A DNA stretch of 64,000 nucleotides from Siphonodentalium dalli (GCA_032622095.1 CP136067.1:134791990-134855989), one strand, 5' to 3'. Counted from the first letter of the stretch, positions 24,649 through 35,745 are shown. Made by a program: numbers and translations. Notes: a model not told the origin generated them from the sequence alone.

Positions 24649-25826
24649 CATGCCCAGTTATTATACTTACCGCTTTTAGTCATATGTAAACAATGCGTGA
24701 AGCCGGCTATGTTATATGGTGTATTGTAGTTAGTATGACACAAACGGGCTATGTAAATATACATAGATACGTGTAAAGACCTATATACTCACCACCGATA
24801 TCGTTGCCGTCAATCTTGGGGTACCAGTGTGTCCGTATGGCTAGCCCACATTGCTCATGTGAAGATGTCCCTAATGCTTTGTGGTAATTGCGCATCATGT
24901 TGCGATCCTTCAACGAGAGAACAAAGTAAGGTTGTGTCACACCATATCATGGATAAACCTGAAACAACTAGGTATTGTAGCAATACGATATTTATATTTC
25001 ATGATCAGATTAATCTGTTTTATCAATGATAATGTAATGAAAGTACATGTAGCTGATATAGCAATATGTTAATCAACCTAAAGTCTAATCAAGTGAAAAC
25101 CAGCTAGAAAGTGTGTCACAACAATAGGATTACGAGAAACCATTGGTGCGGTTGAGAGGTTCAATAAAAACTTAATTCGGATAACACTAAACGGATATCC
25201 GGTTATCTACGTGCATATGTGTGTCATCGGCACGCTTCAGTCTGTGTAGAAGATGATATCATCACTTTGATAGGATAGGATAGGATATTTTATTTAAATA
25301 TACACATATTATTGCATAATACATTTGACAAATATTATGTTGTATATTCGAGGGGTGGCATAGTCAGGCTAGACTGTCTTACTGCCACCCCCTTAAAAAT
25401 GAAAAGATGTTATGATAGGCGGTCATGATTTCTTGTACAATGCACGGCTATATAATTATGTATCACAAAATGGTTGTATTATATACATGGAGGGTATACG
25501 TCTAGATAAATTGTTTATTGGTTACTCGATGGTTTGTCTCTTTCTTGTCAGTGGGTTGTTCCTTGAAAGTCGAGTAGGAATGTACTGAGTGAGGTTGAGG
25601 ATTGCGGTATAGGGGAAGTCACTTATTGAGGAGCTACTACACAGTCGGGACATCTTTGATTGTTGCATTTAATTGTTGCAGCATATTTTTTAATGCAATC
25701 GGCATGTAAACGTCGTTTAGATGTGTGTCTGGATTGGTATGATGTAAATTCGTTATCTAAGTTGTTCCATATGGTTGGAAAGGAATGAAATGGTAGTTGT
25801 TGGGACCAAGATGTTCTTGGTTTTTT

Positions 25827-28760
25827 TTAAAATAGTGGGTGCTTTTGTCGGGTGGCTGGTCCTGTTTTCCGTTTGGAAAATATGTCGGTAAATGATTCTA
25901 TTAAACGCATATGATACCAATCATGCATGAAAACAGCCGCTTGTACTTTGTGGATGTCGTAGATTTTGAGTATATTTTCTTTTTTAAAGAGAGGTTCTGT
26001 GTGGCTTCTATATTTCTTATTACATATAACTCGTATTGCGCGTTTTTGAAGCATGAAAATTTTTTGGACCGCAGGGACGTGTCCCCATATTTGAACAGCG
26101 TAGACTAAATGGCTTTGTATTAGAGCATAATATAATGTTTTAAGTGCGCTACCAGGAAAGAAGTGTTTAACTTTATTGATGTGGTATATGGCATTCACCA
26201 TTTTTGAACAAACAGAGGACACGTGTTTTTTGAAAGTCAGGTTTTCATCTATATGGATTCCTAGGAATTTTGTGGAGGATTCGTGCTCAAGATTTCCTAT
26301 CTTGTTTAGTTCCGTATTATTTAAGTAAACCTTTATAAAGTTCCATTTGTCATCATTGTTCTCTGGGTGTATCAGCATATAGTTGCTTTTTTTAGTATTG
26401 ATCACTAACTTATTGCTACAGCACCAAGCAAATATGTTGCGTAACTCATTATTCACATAACTTTCTACAAGGATGCCATTTTTTCCACCAGTTACTAGAG
26501 TCGTATCGTCCGCGTATGATAAGATATCCATTGTTGTCGAATTTGACATATCGTTAACGTAAATTAAGAAAATTATCGGTCCCAGAATTGATCCCTGGGG
26601 CACTCCACACGTCACTTCCGTCAATTTAGATTTGATACCATTGAGTTCAACATATTGCCTTCTATTTTTCAGGTAGCTCTGAAACCATGAGTATGCTGTG
26701 CCTCGTATACCATAGTGATCTAGTTTATGAAGTAAAATATCGTGATTTATCGTGTCAAATGCTTTTGAGAGGTCGAGAAATAGAGCTAAAGTGGAATCTC
26801 TTGTCATTTTGTCATTATTTGAGACAACTTGATCGAGGAGGTGTAATACAGGATGGAAGGTTGAATGATTAGGGCGGAAGCCGTATTGGTGTTTATAAAG
26901 TATGTTTTGTTCATTTAAGAAGTCTAGTAATCGTTTATGCATTATTTTTTCGAGAAGTTTAGAGATAGCTGGAAGAATGCTGATAGGTCTGTAGTTGGAA
27001 ATTTCATGAGTGGTATTATTTTTTGGGATCGGAACTACTTTAGAAATTTTCATTTTGTCAGGGACTATTCCATGCTCTAAGGACAAGTTAAAAATATGCA
27101 ATAATGCTGGGGCTATTTCCTCAATTGTTTCCTTGATAAGTTTAGTTGATATACCATTGAAATCCCTTGATACTTTCCCTGTCATAGAGAAACGTGTGAG
27201 GATGATTTCCTGCATAGAGGTCGGAATTATTTTGAAATTGATGTCGTCTGGTCTGCGGTTATGGAGAAAATCTGTAAAATGAGAGTCATTTTCATGTTCA
27301 TTGAGTTGGCTAGTTTCCCGCCCAATTTTTGAGAAAAAGTCATTGAACTTTTCCGATATGAGTTTGGAATTTTCAAGTTCTATTCCGTTTTCGGTAAATG
27401 TCTTGGGGTTATTATTTGTGTTTCCATTCATCTTCAATGCACCCTTAAGTATTTCCCATGTTTTCTTTAAGTTATTTTTATTTACTTCTAGAATATTTGT
27501 ATAGTATATATTTTTACTCTTTCTGATTAGTTTATTATATAAGGTACGATAACTCAAATATTTATTTACGTTCGTTTCCGTGGGTTTATTTAATTTGCGT
27601 AGATATAGCTGGTTCTTAACAATACTTGACTTAATCAATCCGGATGTCATCCAAGGATTGCGTTTTATGAATTTTTTGGGTATATGTCGGCTTTTGATAG
27701 GGAAAGCTAGTTCATATGCATTCATATAGATATCTAAGAAGATTTCATATGCTTGGTCGACACTTCTACAAGATGTGACGGAGTCAAAGGTACACGATTT
27801 TAAAAGATTTTTGAATATAATTATGTTATCAGGACTAAAACTTCTTTGATTAGTGGTTGCTTCGTTATTATTGGTGCTGTTTTGTCTCTTTTGGTTAGAT
27901 TCTGAATAAAATATGCCGAAGTGATCGGAAACATCGCATGTGATTATGCCAGATTTACAGTCGCCTTGTAGGTTATTGGTATATATATTATCGATGAGAG
28001 TTGCTGAATGATCAGTCATTCGGGTAGGTTTAGTAATCCTTGGCACGAATCCTCTTGTGAAAATGTTATTTATGAAATCATTCGTTTTTGTATGCGAGTT
28101 GAAATTGAGTAGGTCAATATTAAAGTCTCCTGATATATATGATTTGTGGTTACAAATTTTTTCTAAAATATCGTCGAATTTTTTCAAAAATTGATCAATG
28201 TTGGCCTTTGGTGCGGTATTTGGTCTGTAAACGCAGCCGATTATCCGAGAGTCATTTTTTCCTGGGTTAATTTCCACGAATATTGTTTCTATTACGTGTG
28301 GAATAAATTCACTAAGGTCGGGTCGATTTTTATAGTCAATGGAATCTTTTATGTAAAGGCATACACCACCTCTGCCATCATCGTCGTCAGCTCTGCACTT
28401 GAATTCCATAGGGTGATATCCCGGTATCTGAAAGTGCGATGCTTGTCTTATTTTAAATGTTTCAGTTAAAGCAATAACGTCGAATGAATTATTATTCGAC
28501 TTTAAATCGCATAGGAGATTACACAAAGAATCGAAATTTGCATTGATGCTTCGACAGTTGAGGCTGAATATTGAAAATTTTGTTTTTTTATTTGATTGAT
28601 CTATAGTGTCTGATGGTGAGATGTATCCACATTCATTGCAGGTATTAATAGCAGAATTTAAATTATCGTCATTTTCCTGTTCCGCTTCGTTCCATTTCAT
28701 TGTAAAGTTATATTCATCAGAATCCCGAACCTCACTCAAATTTACGTTAGGTGTAGCCAT
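25827..28760 (-). CDS. LINE ORF: AP endonuclease plus reverse transcriptase
   Basis: An intact 977-residue polyprotein. An N-terminal CNECG motif (41-45) is followed by an apurinic-like endonuclease: SLNCRSIN (66-73), LTETF (98-102), SGDFN (210-214), SDH (278-280). The reverse transcriptase has NYRPISIL (589-596), YGFRPNHST (626-634), LDLSKAFD (662-669), GVPQGS (719-724) and the catalytic YADD (749-752). There is no RNase H domain. It nicks target DNA and copies its own RNA by target-primed reverse transcription. Domain order and absence of RNase H place it in the jockey/CR1/L2 group; the exact clade needs a tree. The absence of stops and its presence in only one copy mean recent activity. 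It starts at ATG 28760. Confidence 0.95.
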   Translation of the reverse strand: MATPNVNLSEVRDSDEYNFTMKWNEAEQENDDNLNSAINTCNECGYISPSDTIDQSNKKTKFSIFSLNCRSINANFDSLCNLLCDLKSNNNSFDVIALTETFKIRQASHFQIPGYHPMEFKCRADDDDGRGGVCLYIKDSIDYKNRPDLSEFIPHVIETIFVEINPGKNDSRIIGCVYRPNTAPKANIDQFLKKFDDILEKICNHKSYISGDFNIDLLNFNSHTKTNDFINNIFTRGFVPRITKPTRMTDHSATLIDNIYTNNLQGDCKSGIITCDVSDHFGIFYSESNQKRQNSTNNNEATTNQRSFSPDNIIIFKNLLKSCTFDSVTSCRSVDQAYEIFLDIYMNAYELAFPIKSRHIPKKFIKRNPWMTSGLIKSSIVKNQLYLRKLNKPTETNVNKYLSYRTLYNKLIRKSKNIYYTNILEVNKNNLKKTWEILKGALKMNGNTNNNPKTFTENGIELENSKLISEKFNDFFSKIGRETSQLNEHENDSHFTDFLHNRRPDDINFKIIPTSMQEIILTRFSMTGKVSRDFNGISTKLIKETIEEIAPALLHIFNLSLEHGIVPDKMKISKVVPIPKNNTTHEISNYRPISILPAISKLLEKIMHKRLLDFLNEQNILYKHQYGFRPNHSTFHPVLHLLDQVVSNNDKMTRDSTLALFLDLSKAFDTINHDILLHKLDHYGIRGTAYSWFQSYLKNRRQYVELNGIKSKLTEVTCGVPQGSILGPIIFLIYVNDMSNSTTMDILSYADDTTLVTGGKNGILVESYVNNELRNIFAWCCSNKLVINTKKSNYMLIHPENNDDKWNFIKVYLNNTELNKIGNLEHESSTKFLGIHIDENLTFKKHVSSVCSKMVNAIYHINKVKHFFPGSALKTLYYALIQSHLVYAVQIWGHVPAVQKIFMLQKRAIRVICNKKYRSHTEPLFKKENILKIYDIHKVQAAVFMHDWYHMRLIESFTDIFSKRKTGPATRQKHPLF

Positions 28761-29331
28761 GAGTTCCTATCATGGAATGAATGAAATGTATGCCCTCCGC
28801 TTCAGAATGAATTAAAGATGTAAGCATGAATATGTATAGTCCGTGCATTGTTACTAGAGCTAACCGTAATATGAAATACATATTATTTTAATAATGTTTT
28901 GTATTCGGCGGGTATGTGTTTCTGGTAAGTCCTCGAATGCGTGTCAATCGACGGTCAATGAACATTTCAAATTCCGCTTGTTATTTTCTCATGAAAGTAT
29001 TGCCAAAAATCGCATATCTGTGATTTGACGTGTAGGCTATCTAATTGACCCACAACGAGGACTTACGTCATAGTTGAAATAGATAACTCCATAATATATA
29101 TGTAGGTATATAGACCTATGTGGCTAAATGTATGAGTGTATGCCAATAGTATGTTGAAAATACATGAACAAGAACCTATAATTAATAAAACTTTGAAGAT
29201 TCAAAAATGATTGCATATACGTGTATAAATGGTACACCGACTTCTGGTTGTATTTGACAAAGTATAATTTGTTTTTAAAAGAAATCTACTGGACACAAAG
29301 TCCCAAACACAAGGCCTCATCGAGCCTACAA

Positions 29332-29371
29332 ATCGGTATCCCTATAAAGAAGGCTTTATATGGATACCGAT
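29332..29371 (-). other. 18-bp stem hairpin in the LINE 5' leader
   Basis: ATCGGTATCCCTATAAAG pairs with CTTTATATGGATACCGAT with one mismatch, around an AAGG loop. It lies 25 bases from the 5' end of the inserted LINE, where a structured leader could protect or mark the RNA 5' end. Its role is unknown. Confidence 0.5.
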
Positions 29372-29607
29372 CTATAATCCCGACAAAACCCTACCCTAAC
29401 TTTCAGGTTACAACGCCTTTAGTGGCTGATGAGGCCGACCAGGGAAAGACAATTCCTTTTTTGTCTTTAGAGCACATGTGAAAAGTTGGGATGTCTCTCG
29501 TTTGTTTCTCTTGTATGTGGTATGAGAAAGGAACTTATTCTCGGCTAAGTAAAATCCTATCTGCACAGATGCTCTCCAGACTGACATTTGAACTATGCCC
29601 CAAATTA

Positions 29608-29820
29608 CAGTAATGCCCTAGTTAATCGACTTCTTAACCACAGCAGAATTATGGGTAACTTTTCAGGATTTAGTCGGAAATATGGCTTGTTGCCATTCGT
29701 TGGAAAGCTCTCGGCGGGTGCTTTCCGATGAATGGCAACAAGCCATATTTCCGACTAAATCCCGAAAAGTTACCCATAATTCTGCTGTGGTTAAGAAGTC
29801 GATTAATTAGGGCATTACTG
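29608..29820. mobile_element. Tc1/mariner-type foldback MITE (copy B, full)
   Basis: This 213-bp element is flanked by TA. Left and right halves are nearly perfect reverse complements of about 100 bp, separated by a short loop around TCTCGGCGGG. The transcript would fold into one long hairpin. It is the intact version of 8827-9018. Confidence 0.8.
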
Positions 29821-29942
29821 TAGATAAGCTCACATCTGTCATCTTCATGTCACGTTTGATGGTGTCCTTGGAACGAGGACATGTACGATCTCGTTGTCCA
29901 GTACCTGACCCAAGTTTGTCATTCGGGATATATAGCCTTGGG

Positions 29943-30889
29943 GATTCGACCATCGTCCATCTTGTACACATGTCCTGGCCATCTGAGTCGGAGTTGGATA
30001 GATTAGTCCATCGTCCATGTTATATATAAGCTCTAGCCATATGATTCGGCGTTTGGTGGATGCGACCATCGTCCATGTTGTATACATGTCCTGGCCAACT
30101 GAGTCGGAGTTGGATAGATTAGTCCGTCGTCCATGTTGTATATAAGCCCTAGCCATATGATTCGGCGTTTGGTGGATGCGACCATCGTCCGTGTTGTATA
30201 CATGCACGCCGTTGGATAGATTTGACAATCATCCATGCTGTACACATGTCCTGGCCACCTGAGTCGGCGTTGGATGGGTTCGACCATTGTCCTTGTTGTA
30301 CACACGCCCTAGCCATCTGAGTCAGCGTTGGATATATTCGACCATTGTCGTTGTTGTACACACCCACTAGCCATCTGAGTCAGCGTTGGATAGATTGACC
30401 ATTGTTCGTGTTGTAAACACGACCTAGCCATCTGAGTCGGCGTTGGATATATTTTACTATCGTCCATGTTGTACACATGTCCTGGCCATATGCGTCGGCG
30501 TTGGATGGATTCGACCATCATCTATGTTGTATACACGCCCAAGCCATCTGAGTGAGCGTTGGATAGATTCGACCATTGTCCGTGTTGTACACACGCCCTA
30601 GCCACCTGAGTCAGCGTTGGATAAATTCGACCATTGTCCGTGTTGTACACACGACCTAGTCATCTGAGTCGGCGTTGGATAGATTCGACCATCGTTCATT
30701 CTATACACATGCCCTAGTCATCTGAGTCGACGTTGGATGGAATCGACCATCGTCCATGTTGTACACACGCCCTGGCCAGCTGAGTCGGCGTTGGATAGAT
30801 TCGACCATCGTTCATTCTGTACACATGTCCTAGCCATCTGAGTCGGCGTTAGATATATTTGTCATCGTCCATGTTGGCGTTGGATGTGT
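29943..30889. repeat. 58-bp minisatellite, copy B (about 16 units)
   Basis: Same array as at 9140-10145 and in the same unit order, but about one unit shorter (the loss is near 30340). Copy-number change after the duplication is therefore small here, unlike the 66/31-bp satellite. Confidence 0.92.
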
Positions 30890-32912
30890 ATGCAGAACAA
30901 GCTACGTGTCGGTGCCTGCTTGTTGCAGCACCTCGGTGTTGGAATTTTGTCCTGCCATTTTATTCCTAGCGCATGTCAGTATACGAGTATGATTAAACAG
31001 TCACCAATAGCGTACACCATATGCATTGCGTACTGTCGCCTGTTTCCGTTTGCGGGGAGGCTTCGCAAGAGGTTTCACTTCTAATCACACGTATCAATAG
31101 AGTCCATGGCCACCGTGATCTGCGAGGGTCTCGTTTCTCTTCCAGCTGATGGGTTTCCACAGTCACAAATGTGAGTTTAAGCATACATGTACACGAGATT
31201 AGTGGTTTCCCAGAAAGATTCAAGAATCAATTGAATCTTTCGAACACCATTAACACATATTAACACAAAGTGATACATGTGTCTCATGGTTTTTCATCAG
31301 AGTTGTGTTCAGCTATATTGATCCATACAAGCGTTCAAAACAGTAAGATTACCGATGTTATTACCCCCAAACAACAAAATACACAAACAGGAGAAGCATC
31401 TGGTGTTACTCATATTTTATTTGAACGTGTTTTAATAACTAGATTTCAATAACATTTATTACATGATCTTACCATTATTCCATTCAATAAACCATTCTAT
31501 AAATTGTGATGTGCAACGATCGTTGCATAACAGGAAATAGTGCCAAGTTTACCAAAATGAATGTATTATTGTTCCGCAAACGTGACCTTTGTCTTCCGGT
31601 TTGTCGTCTGTTTATGCTATGTCTCAAAATAATATGGGTCCAATAATCTTCCAACAAACTCTGATGAATGAAGAGTTTGAAAAGTTATTAAATTTTCATT
31701 AAATTTACGCCATTACATACGTTCAAGAGTCTTTATTTATCTGGGACTATTTCTTTACGCGGACAGACAACGCAAAGTTACGTGAAACGTCACCTCACCC
31801 TTCATAGAAGCCAGAAAACTCGTCCAGTAAATTAGGTCTGGACCTCGTCACATATTGCAGCTGAAAAATGCATTGTTCTGAAAATATTAATGGTACACAA
31901 TCCGATTCGATGGTGCCCATATCATCAGATTCCAACAACTTCAACATTTCATGAAATTCCGCTTCAGCTATCAAAAATCTATTAATTGCCAAAACAAAAC
32001 AATAATGCTAACCACTGTGAACTATAGTATAAAATTGCCCAAAAAGTGTTATATAGATCAACATTTTGTTCAACGCAATTTGGTATCGAGAGTATGTCGG
32101 TCGACGGTCGTCGTAATTTTTCCAGGCCGCCAAATATTCGAGGTGGTGAAAATAACAGAATTAATAACTCGAAATATGATAACTCTGGGCTTTGATGGGT
32201 GGGTTCCTCGACTCAAATATAATGTGTTTTACCCCCCGAAACGAAGAAATAGTAACAAAGGGATAAATCGGATTATGCATATTTAACATATTTCTTGTCT
32301 CAGTTCGTGGGAAGTAGTTCGCAATTACATAATATCTTGTTGACTGATTTCTGGCACACAATTGTTTTATACACCCGAAGCAGCAAAACAGTTCCAGGAA
32401 GAGATATAACACCATTAACCCCTTCTTTACTGAAAACTCATTGGTGAGTAGTCGTCCTAGAAAATGTTCATATAATAAGTTCAACAAACAGCCATATTTG
32501 CTGAACGTATTACCTGAACATTTCCCTCCAACAACTTGGACTCCTTCTGCACTTTTAATATCTGTCGTCTGCTTATTTTTCCTGAAAATTCATTCATATT
32601 AGATGAGCAATATACCATTCAAATGTAGGCGTTTGTAACTGGGTGGGAGAATCCATTTAATATAGAAAGGGTGAACGTAACTATATACAAGATAATAATT
32701 ATACGTAACTAAAATCTCACCTCTGGACAAAAATTTAATGAGATCATATCAAAGACACGGTACGCTAGTTTGGTCGCTTCCTTGTTGAATTCTCTGAAAG
32801 TCTCCTCGAATTTCTCAGCTTCGTGCGGCCAAGTCTGCGAAAAGTTTAAAATAATACGTTTTCAGTCCAGCTGTCCTAAATCCTGATCAAAATCAAATGG
32901 TAAAGATACAAG

Positions 32913-32991
32913 AGCGTAGAGTCGTCACATCATTTTAGTTAGTAATCTTTTTAAACAGATTACTAACTAAAATGATGTGGCGCTCTACGCT
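32913..32991 (+). other. Perfect-stem hairpin, 79 nt (copy B)
   Basis: Identical hairpin to 12164-12242, including bulge and loop, while flanking sequence shows several differences between the copies. Confidence 0.5.
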
Positions 32992-33580
32992 TCCGTACAA
33001 ATACCCATGCAAGTGTCGTTTAATATTGAGAGAAATTATGTGTAATGTGAATATAAAAGCAACCTATATAAGGGCAATAAAACAATAACAAGTTTTCAAC
33101 GTTGGAACAATAAATATTACACCCCTCTCGATATATGATGAATCCCTACTCTACTAGAAAGCTCCAAAACAGTCCCCTCGCTACGCTATGTCTGAGCTCT
33201 GCCGGCGTGTTTACTTTCTTTATTAAATCTAACATTTTTTTGTTGAAGTGTTTTGTCAGTTACAATTCATTCTGGCTTGATCTAGACAATTTTCAAATGA
33301 ATATAGACAGTTCAGTTTCTCAGAATAATGCAGAATGAACTGTAACCTACAATCTTCTCAAATAAATAAATGAGTGATTTCTTCACATTAAGTGCAGGTG
33401 CTGACAGCGGTAAGTCATGCGTAACAGGGGACTGAACTGTGCATGGAGCTTGCTCTTTTGGCTACGGGGCGTAGCCAGAGGAGACATTCGTGGCATGATA
33501 CATCCTCTCCAATGAGAATTGCGTGAGTCTTTCAACCGAAATCATGTCCATGTAGTTGTGAACGTTGATCATTATACAAC

Positions 33581-33853
33581 AGTAGTATTGTCTACCCTTT
33601 CGGGTAGATGGTTTGATCATGATTTGCTCCCCTCCTGTTCCTGTGCCATCAGGGGATTATAGGTCACGCCGCGTGGGTGTATATATCGGTGAAGGTTATC
33701 GCCATAATAATCGTGGCGGGTACCACTAGGTCAAGGACGAACAAAATATTTCCGCAACAAGTGAGCGACGGTTATCACGAGAATAACGCGTGATCGGGGG
33801 ACCAGTACGTGTAGGTTATATATATCTATTCGGCCAAGGTTATCACCATAATA
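33581..33853 (+). repeat. Left terminal inverted repeat of the Polinton-like element
   Basis: 273 bases, matching the reverse complement of 38010-38282 with about two or three substitutions. The first 28 bases include a small self-complementary stretch (GTCTACCCTTTCGGGTAGA) that can fold into a terminal hairpin. It carries three copies of the GGTTATCNC motif. Confidence 0.95.
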
Positions 33854-34080
33854 CGTCTAGGTCCCGGGCAAACAAATCGGCGAAGGTTATCACGAGAATA
33901 GCGCGTGATCACGGGTGTATATATCTAGGTCACGGGTAAACGATATATTCCGTAACAAATCGGCGAAGGTTATCACGACATTAGCGCGTGAACGGGGGGC
34001 GTATGCGTCTAAGTTATAGGCAAACAACAATTTTCGCAACAACTCGGTCAAGGTTATCACGAGAATAACGCGTGATCGAC
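33690..34080 (+). promoter_or_regulatory. Iterated GGTTATCACGAGAATAACGCGTGATC motif
   Basis: Copies start near 33694, 33770, 33838, 33885, 33969 and 34052, with irregular 47-84-base spacing, partly inside the TIR and partly in the leader of the first gene. The full form contains the inverted pair ATCACG/CGTGAT. Such clustered palindromic repeats next to the terminus could bind a replication or transcription protein of the element. This is inferred from layout only. Confidence 0.55.
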
Positions 34081-34159
34081 AAACAGCACTTCAGTTACAA
34101 CAACTCGGTTAATGAGATAAGCACGCCGCAACAAGGTCACACACTACAGTAACACGTCT

Positions 34160-34167
34160 TATATAAA
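34160..34167 (+). promoter_or_regulatory. TATA box before the first Polinton-like gene
   Basis: TATATAAA, 88 bases before the ATG at 34256, directly after the iterated repeats. A transcript from here could also carry the kinase gene, whose start follows the first ORF by only 18 bases. Confidence 0.5.
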
Positions 34168-34255
34168 TCCCCCCCAGCATCAAAAGTAGTACAGCTAACA
34201 ACGTATTATCATAGCGGCTATCATCACAAAGGGGAAGATATTATATAGAAGATAA

Positions 34256-34660
34256 ATGAAAGCCGTTCGAGTAACCGAATTATTAGCCGATATCGCTGAT
34301 AAAAAGATCCCTATGCTATATATTGGTACTATAAAAGGAAAATATAACGCGGTTATATTACGAGCATATATAATAGATCAAAGAATAAAGAATAATACCA
34401 AGAAAGCAAAGGCCAACACTCTATATCGACCGGCTATTCTGCGTCAAAAAAGAAAAACCGCGGTATCAACCCAGCAATATAGCGTACTATCAAAAGTATC
34501 AAGGAGGCGCAAACAAATTATTCAACCCAGAACAGACATATATCCGGAAAAAGAACCTATAATGGATAATATAGCATCACCGGAGGACCAACCAGATCTA
34601 TACTGGGACGTTATACCGGATATAGATACAAAATTACCTTTTACCGAAATTTTTATATGA
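34256..34660 (+). CDS. Basic protein of unknown function (Polinton-like element)
   Basis: 134 residues starting at the first ATG after the TATA box. The N-terminal third (MKAVRVTELLADI) is mixed helical. The middle (about 45-92) is strongly basic with clusters KNNTKKAK, RQKRK and SRRRK, and the C-terminal 40 residues are acidic. No known domain is recognised. A basic core with an acidic tail would fit a DNA-binding protein, which is only a guess. It is followed after 18 bases by the kinase gene in the same orientation, and the pair may share a transcript. Codons continue uninterrupted, so the gene is probably intact. Confidence 0.7.
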   Translation: MKAVRVTELLADIADKKIPMLYIGTIKGKYNAVILRAYIIDQRIKNNTKKAKANTLYRPAILRQKRKTAVSTQQYSVLSKVSRRRKQIIQPRTDIYPEKEPIMDNIASPEDQPDLYWDVIPDIDTKLPFTEIFI

Positions 34661-34678
34661 TTCTAGGAGGGAAACAAA

Positions 34679-35341
34679 ATGGAAGGAAGTAAATACACAG
34701 TGTGCGTAGAAGGCAATATAGGGGCGGGAAAAACGACTTTCCTTAGTTATTTTCAAGAGGATCCGCGAGTGAGTATAAACGCGGAACCTGTTGAACGATG
34801 GAGGAATATAGGAGGCGTCAACGCTTTGGAATTAATGTATACGAACGCAAAAAGGTGGGCAATGACGTTTCAATCCTACGTTCAATTGACGTCTACCGAA
34901 CGCCACAAACAAGAAACTACCGAGCCGATAAAAATTATGGAAAGGTCACTATACAGCGGACATTATATATTTACAGAAAATATGTTTCGAAGCGGCAACC
35001 TGACCGAAATAGAATATAATATTTTGACGGAATGGTTCGTGTCCCTTTTGGAAAACTCGTATATAAAAGCCGACCTTATTATATATTTACGAACAAAACC
35101 GCAAGTTGTCGCTGACAGGATTAAAACACGAGCCAGAAAGGAGGAAGAGACGATAAATTTGGAATATATTCAATCGCTTCACCAATTGCACGAGGAATGG
35201 CTTATAAAACAAACAAAGTTTTTAGTACCGGCTCCCGTTATCATACTCGATGGTAACGTAAATGCGGCAGAGATGAAAAATATTATCCGACGTAATATAG
35301 ACAGAATTTTATGCGGGTATTCCGAAACCTCGCAAAAATAA
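34679..35341 (+). CDS. Deoxynucleoside kinase (dNK/TK2-dCK family)
   Basis: 220 residues, about the length of a complete viral-type enzyme. The P-loop is GNIGAGKT (12-19). EPVERW (36-41) supplies the catalytic Glu and the substrate-site Trp region, FQSYVQL (64-70) the base-binding Gln, and ERSLYS (88-93) the conserved ERS motif. The LID RIKTRARKEEE (147-157) precedes the LEYI..LH..HEEWL helix. The family transfers phosphate from ATP to deoxynucleosides, so it would raise dNTP supply for element replication. All key residues are present, so it is probably active. The start is the ATG after GGAGGGAAACAAA. Origin from an animal host dNK or another DNA virus is undecided. Confidence 0.93.
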   Translation: MEGSKYTVCVEGNIGAGKTTFLSYFQEDPRVSINAEPVERWRNIGGVNALELMYTNAKRWAMTFQSYVQLTSTERHKQETTEPIKIMERSLYSGHYIFTENMFRSGNLTEIEYNILTEWFVSLLENSYIKADLIIYLRTKPQVVADRIKTRARKEEETINLEYIQSLHQLHEEWLIKQTKFLVPAPVIILDGNVNAAEMKNIIRRNIDRILCGYSETSQK

Positions 35342-35399
35342 ATACTTATAAGAAAATGCGAGGGCAGTACACCCGTCAGTTCCCTAATCACTTCGTGCC

Positions 35400-35660
35400 A
35401 TGGATGACGTTGACACCATAGAGAGAGCGACGTCCAACAGGTCGACTAAATGGGATTGGATGGGTAGAGAAATTTCTCGAGCGCAAATTGTATATTTCTG
35501 CCAGGTAACCGTTATTATGATAGTGATCGTCGTAAGCTTGGTAAATCTAAGTGCAGGAATAAATCAGACGGCGTTCTGGACGAGATTAGTAAGCGGATGC
35601 CTGGGTTATATGCTACCGGCCCCGTCTATACAACGCACCGTCGACGTACAACCTAATTAG
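35400..35660 (+). CDS. Small membrane protein (Polinton-like element)
   Basis: 86 residues: a polar N-terminus with WDWMGREISRAQ (18-29), a strong transmembrane helix at about 30-51 (VYFCQVTVIMIVIVVSLVNL), a short loop and a second hydrophobic stretch ending CLGYMLPAP (67-75). The pattern REI..., one long helix, SLVNLS, then LGYxLP resembles small uncharacterised proteins I associate with Polinton-like elements of invertebrates. That is from memory and not verified. There are 58 bases between the kinase stop and this ATG. Role unknown; virion or host-membrane protein are both possible. Confidence 0.7.
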   Translation: MDDVDTIERATSNRSTKWDWMGREISRAQIVYFCQVTVIMIVIVVSLVNLSAGINQTAFWTRLVSGCLGYMLPAPSIQRTVDVQPN

Positions 35661-35745
35661 GAAGTTCTATATATAACATACCCGCTATAACGCTGAGCGG
35701 GAGGTAATCTGGATAAAAACCGGTTCGAGCCAGTTCAGCTACCGG

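Larger units (their letters stand above)
25271..29395 (-). mobile_element. Non-LTR retrotransposon (jockey/CR1-like), copy B only
   Basis: Copy A reads CTTTGATTAACTTTCAGG at 8609-8626. In copy B the same sequence is split by 4.1 kb between CTTTGA/T and TAACTTTCAGG, giving precise limits. The 3' end (left, minus orientation) is a short TATCC repeat instead of poly(A), a tail type known from CR1/L2-related LINEs. A 555-bp 3' UTR, one long ORF and about 630 bp of 5' leader follow. No ORF1 is visible, so the element is either single-ORF or 5' truncated. No clear target duplication was found. Confidence 0.9.

Noticed and set aside
34665-34679. AGGAGG before the kinase ATG as a ribosome-binding site, suggesting a bacterial origin
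   Set aside because: The surroundings have eukaryotic transposons and TATA boxes, and other genes of the element lack it. The match is most likely chance.
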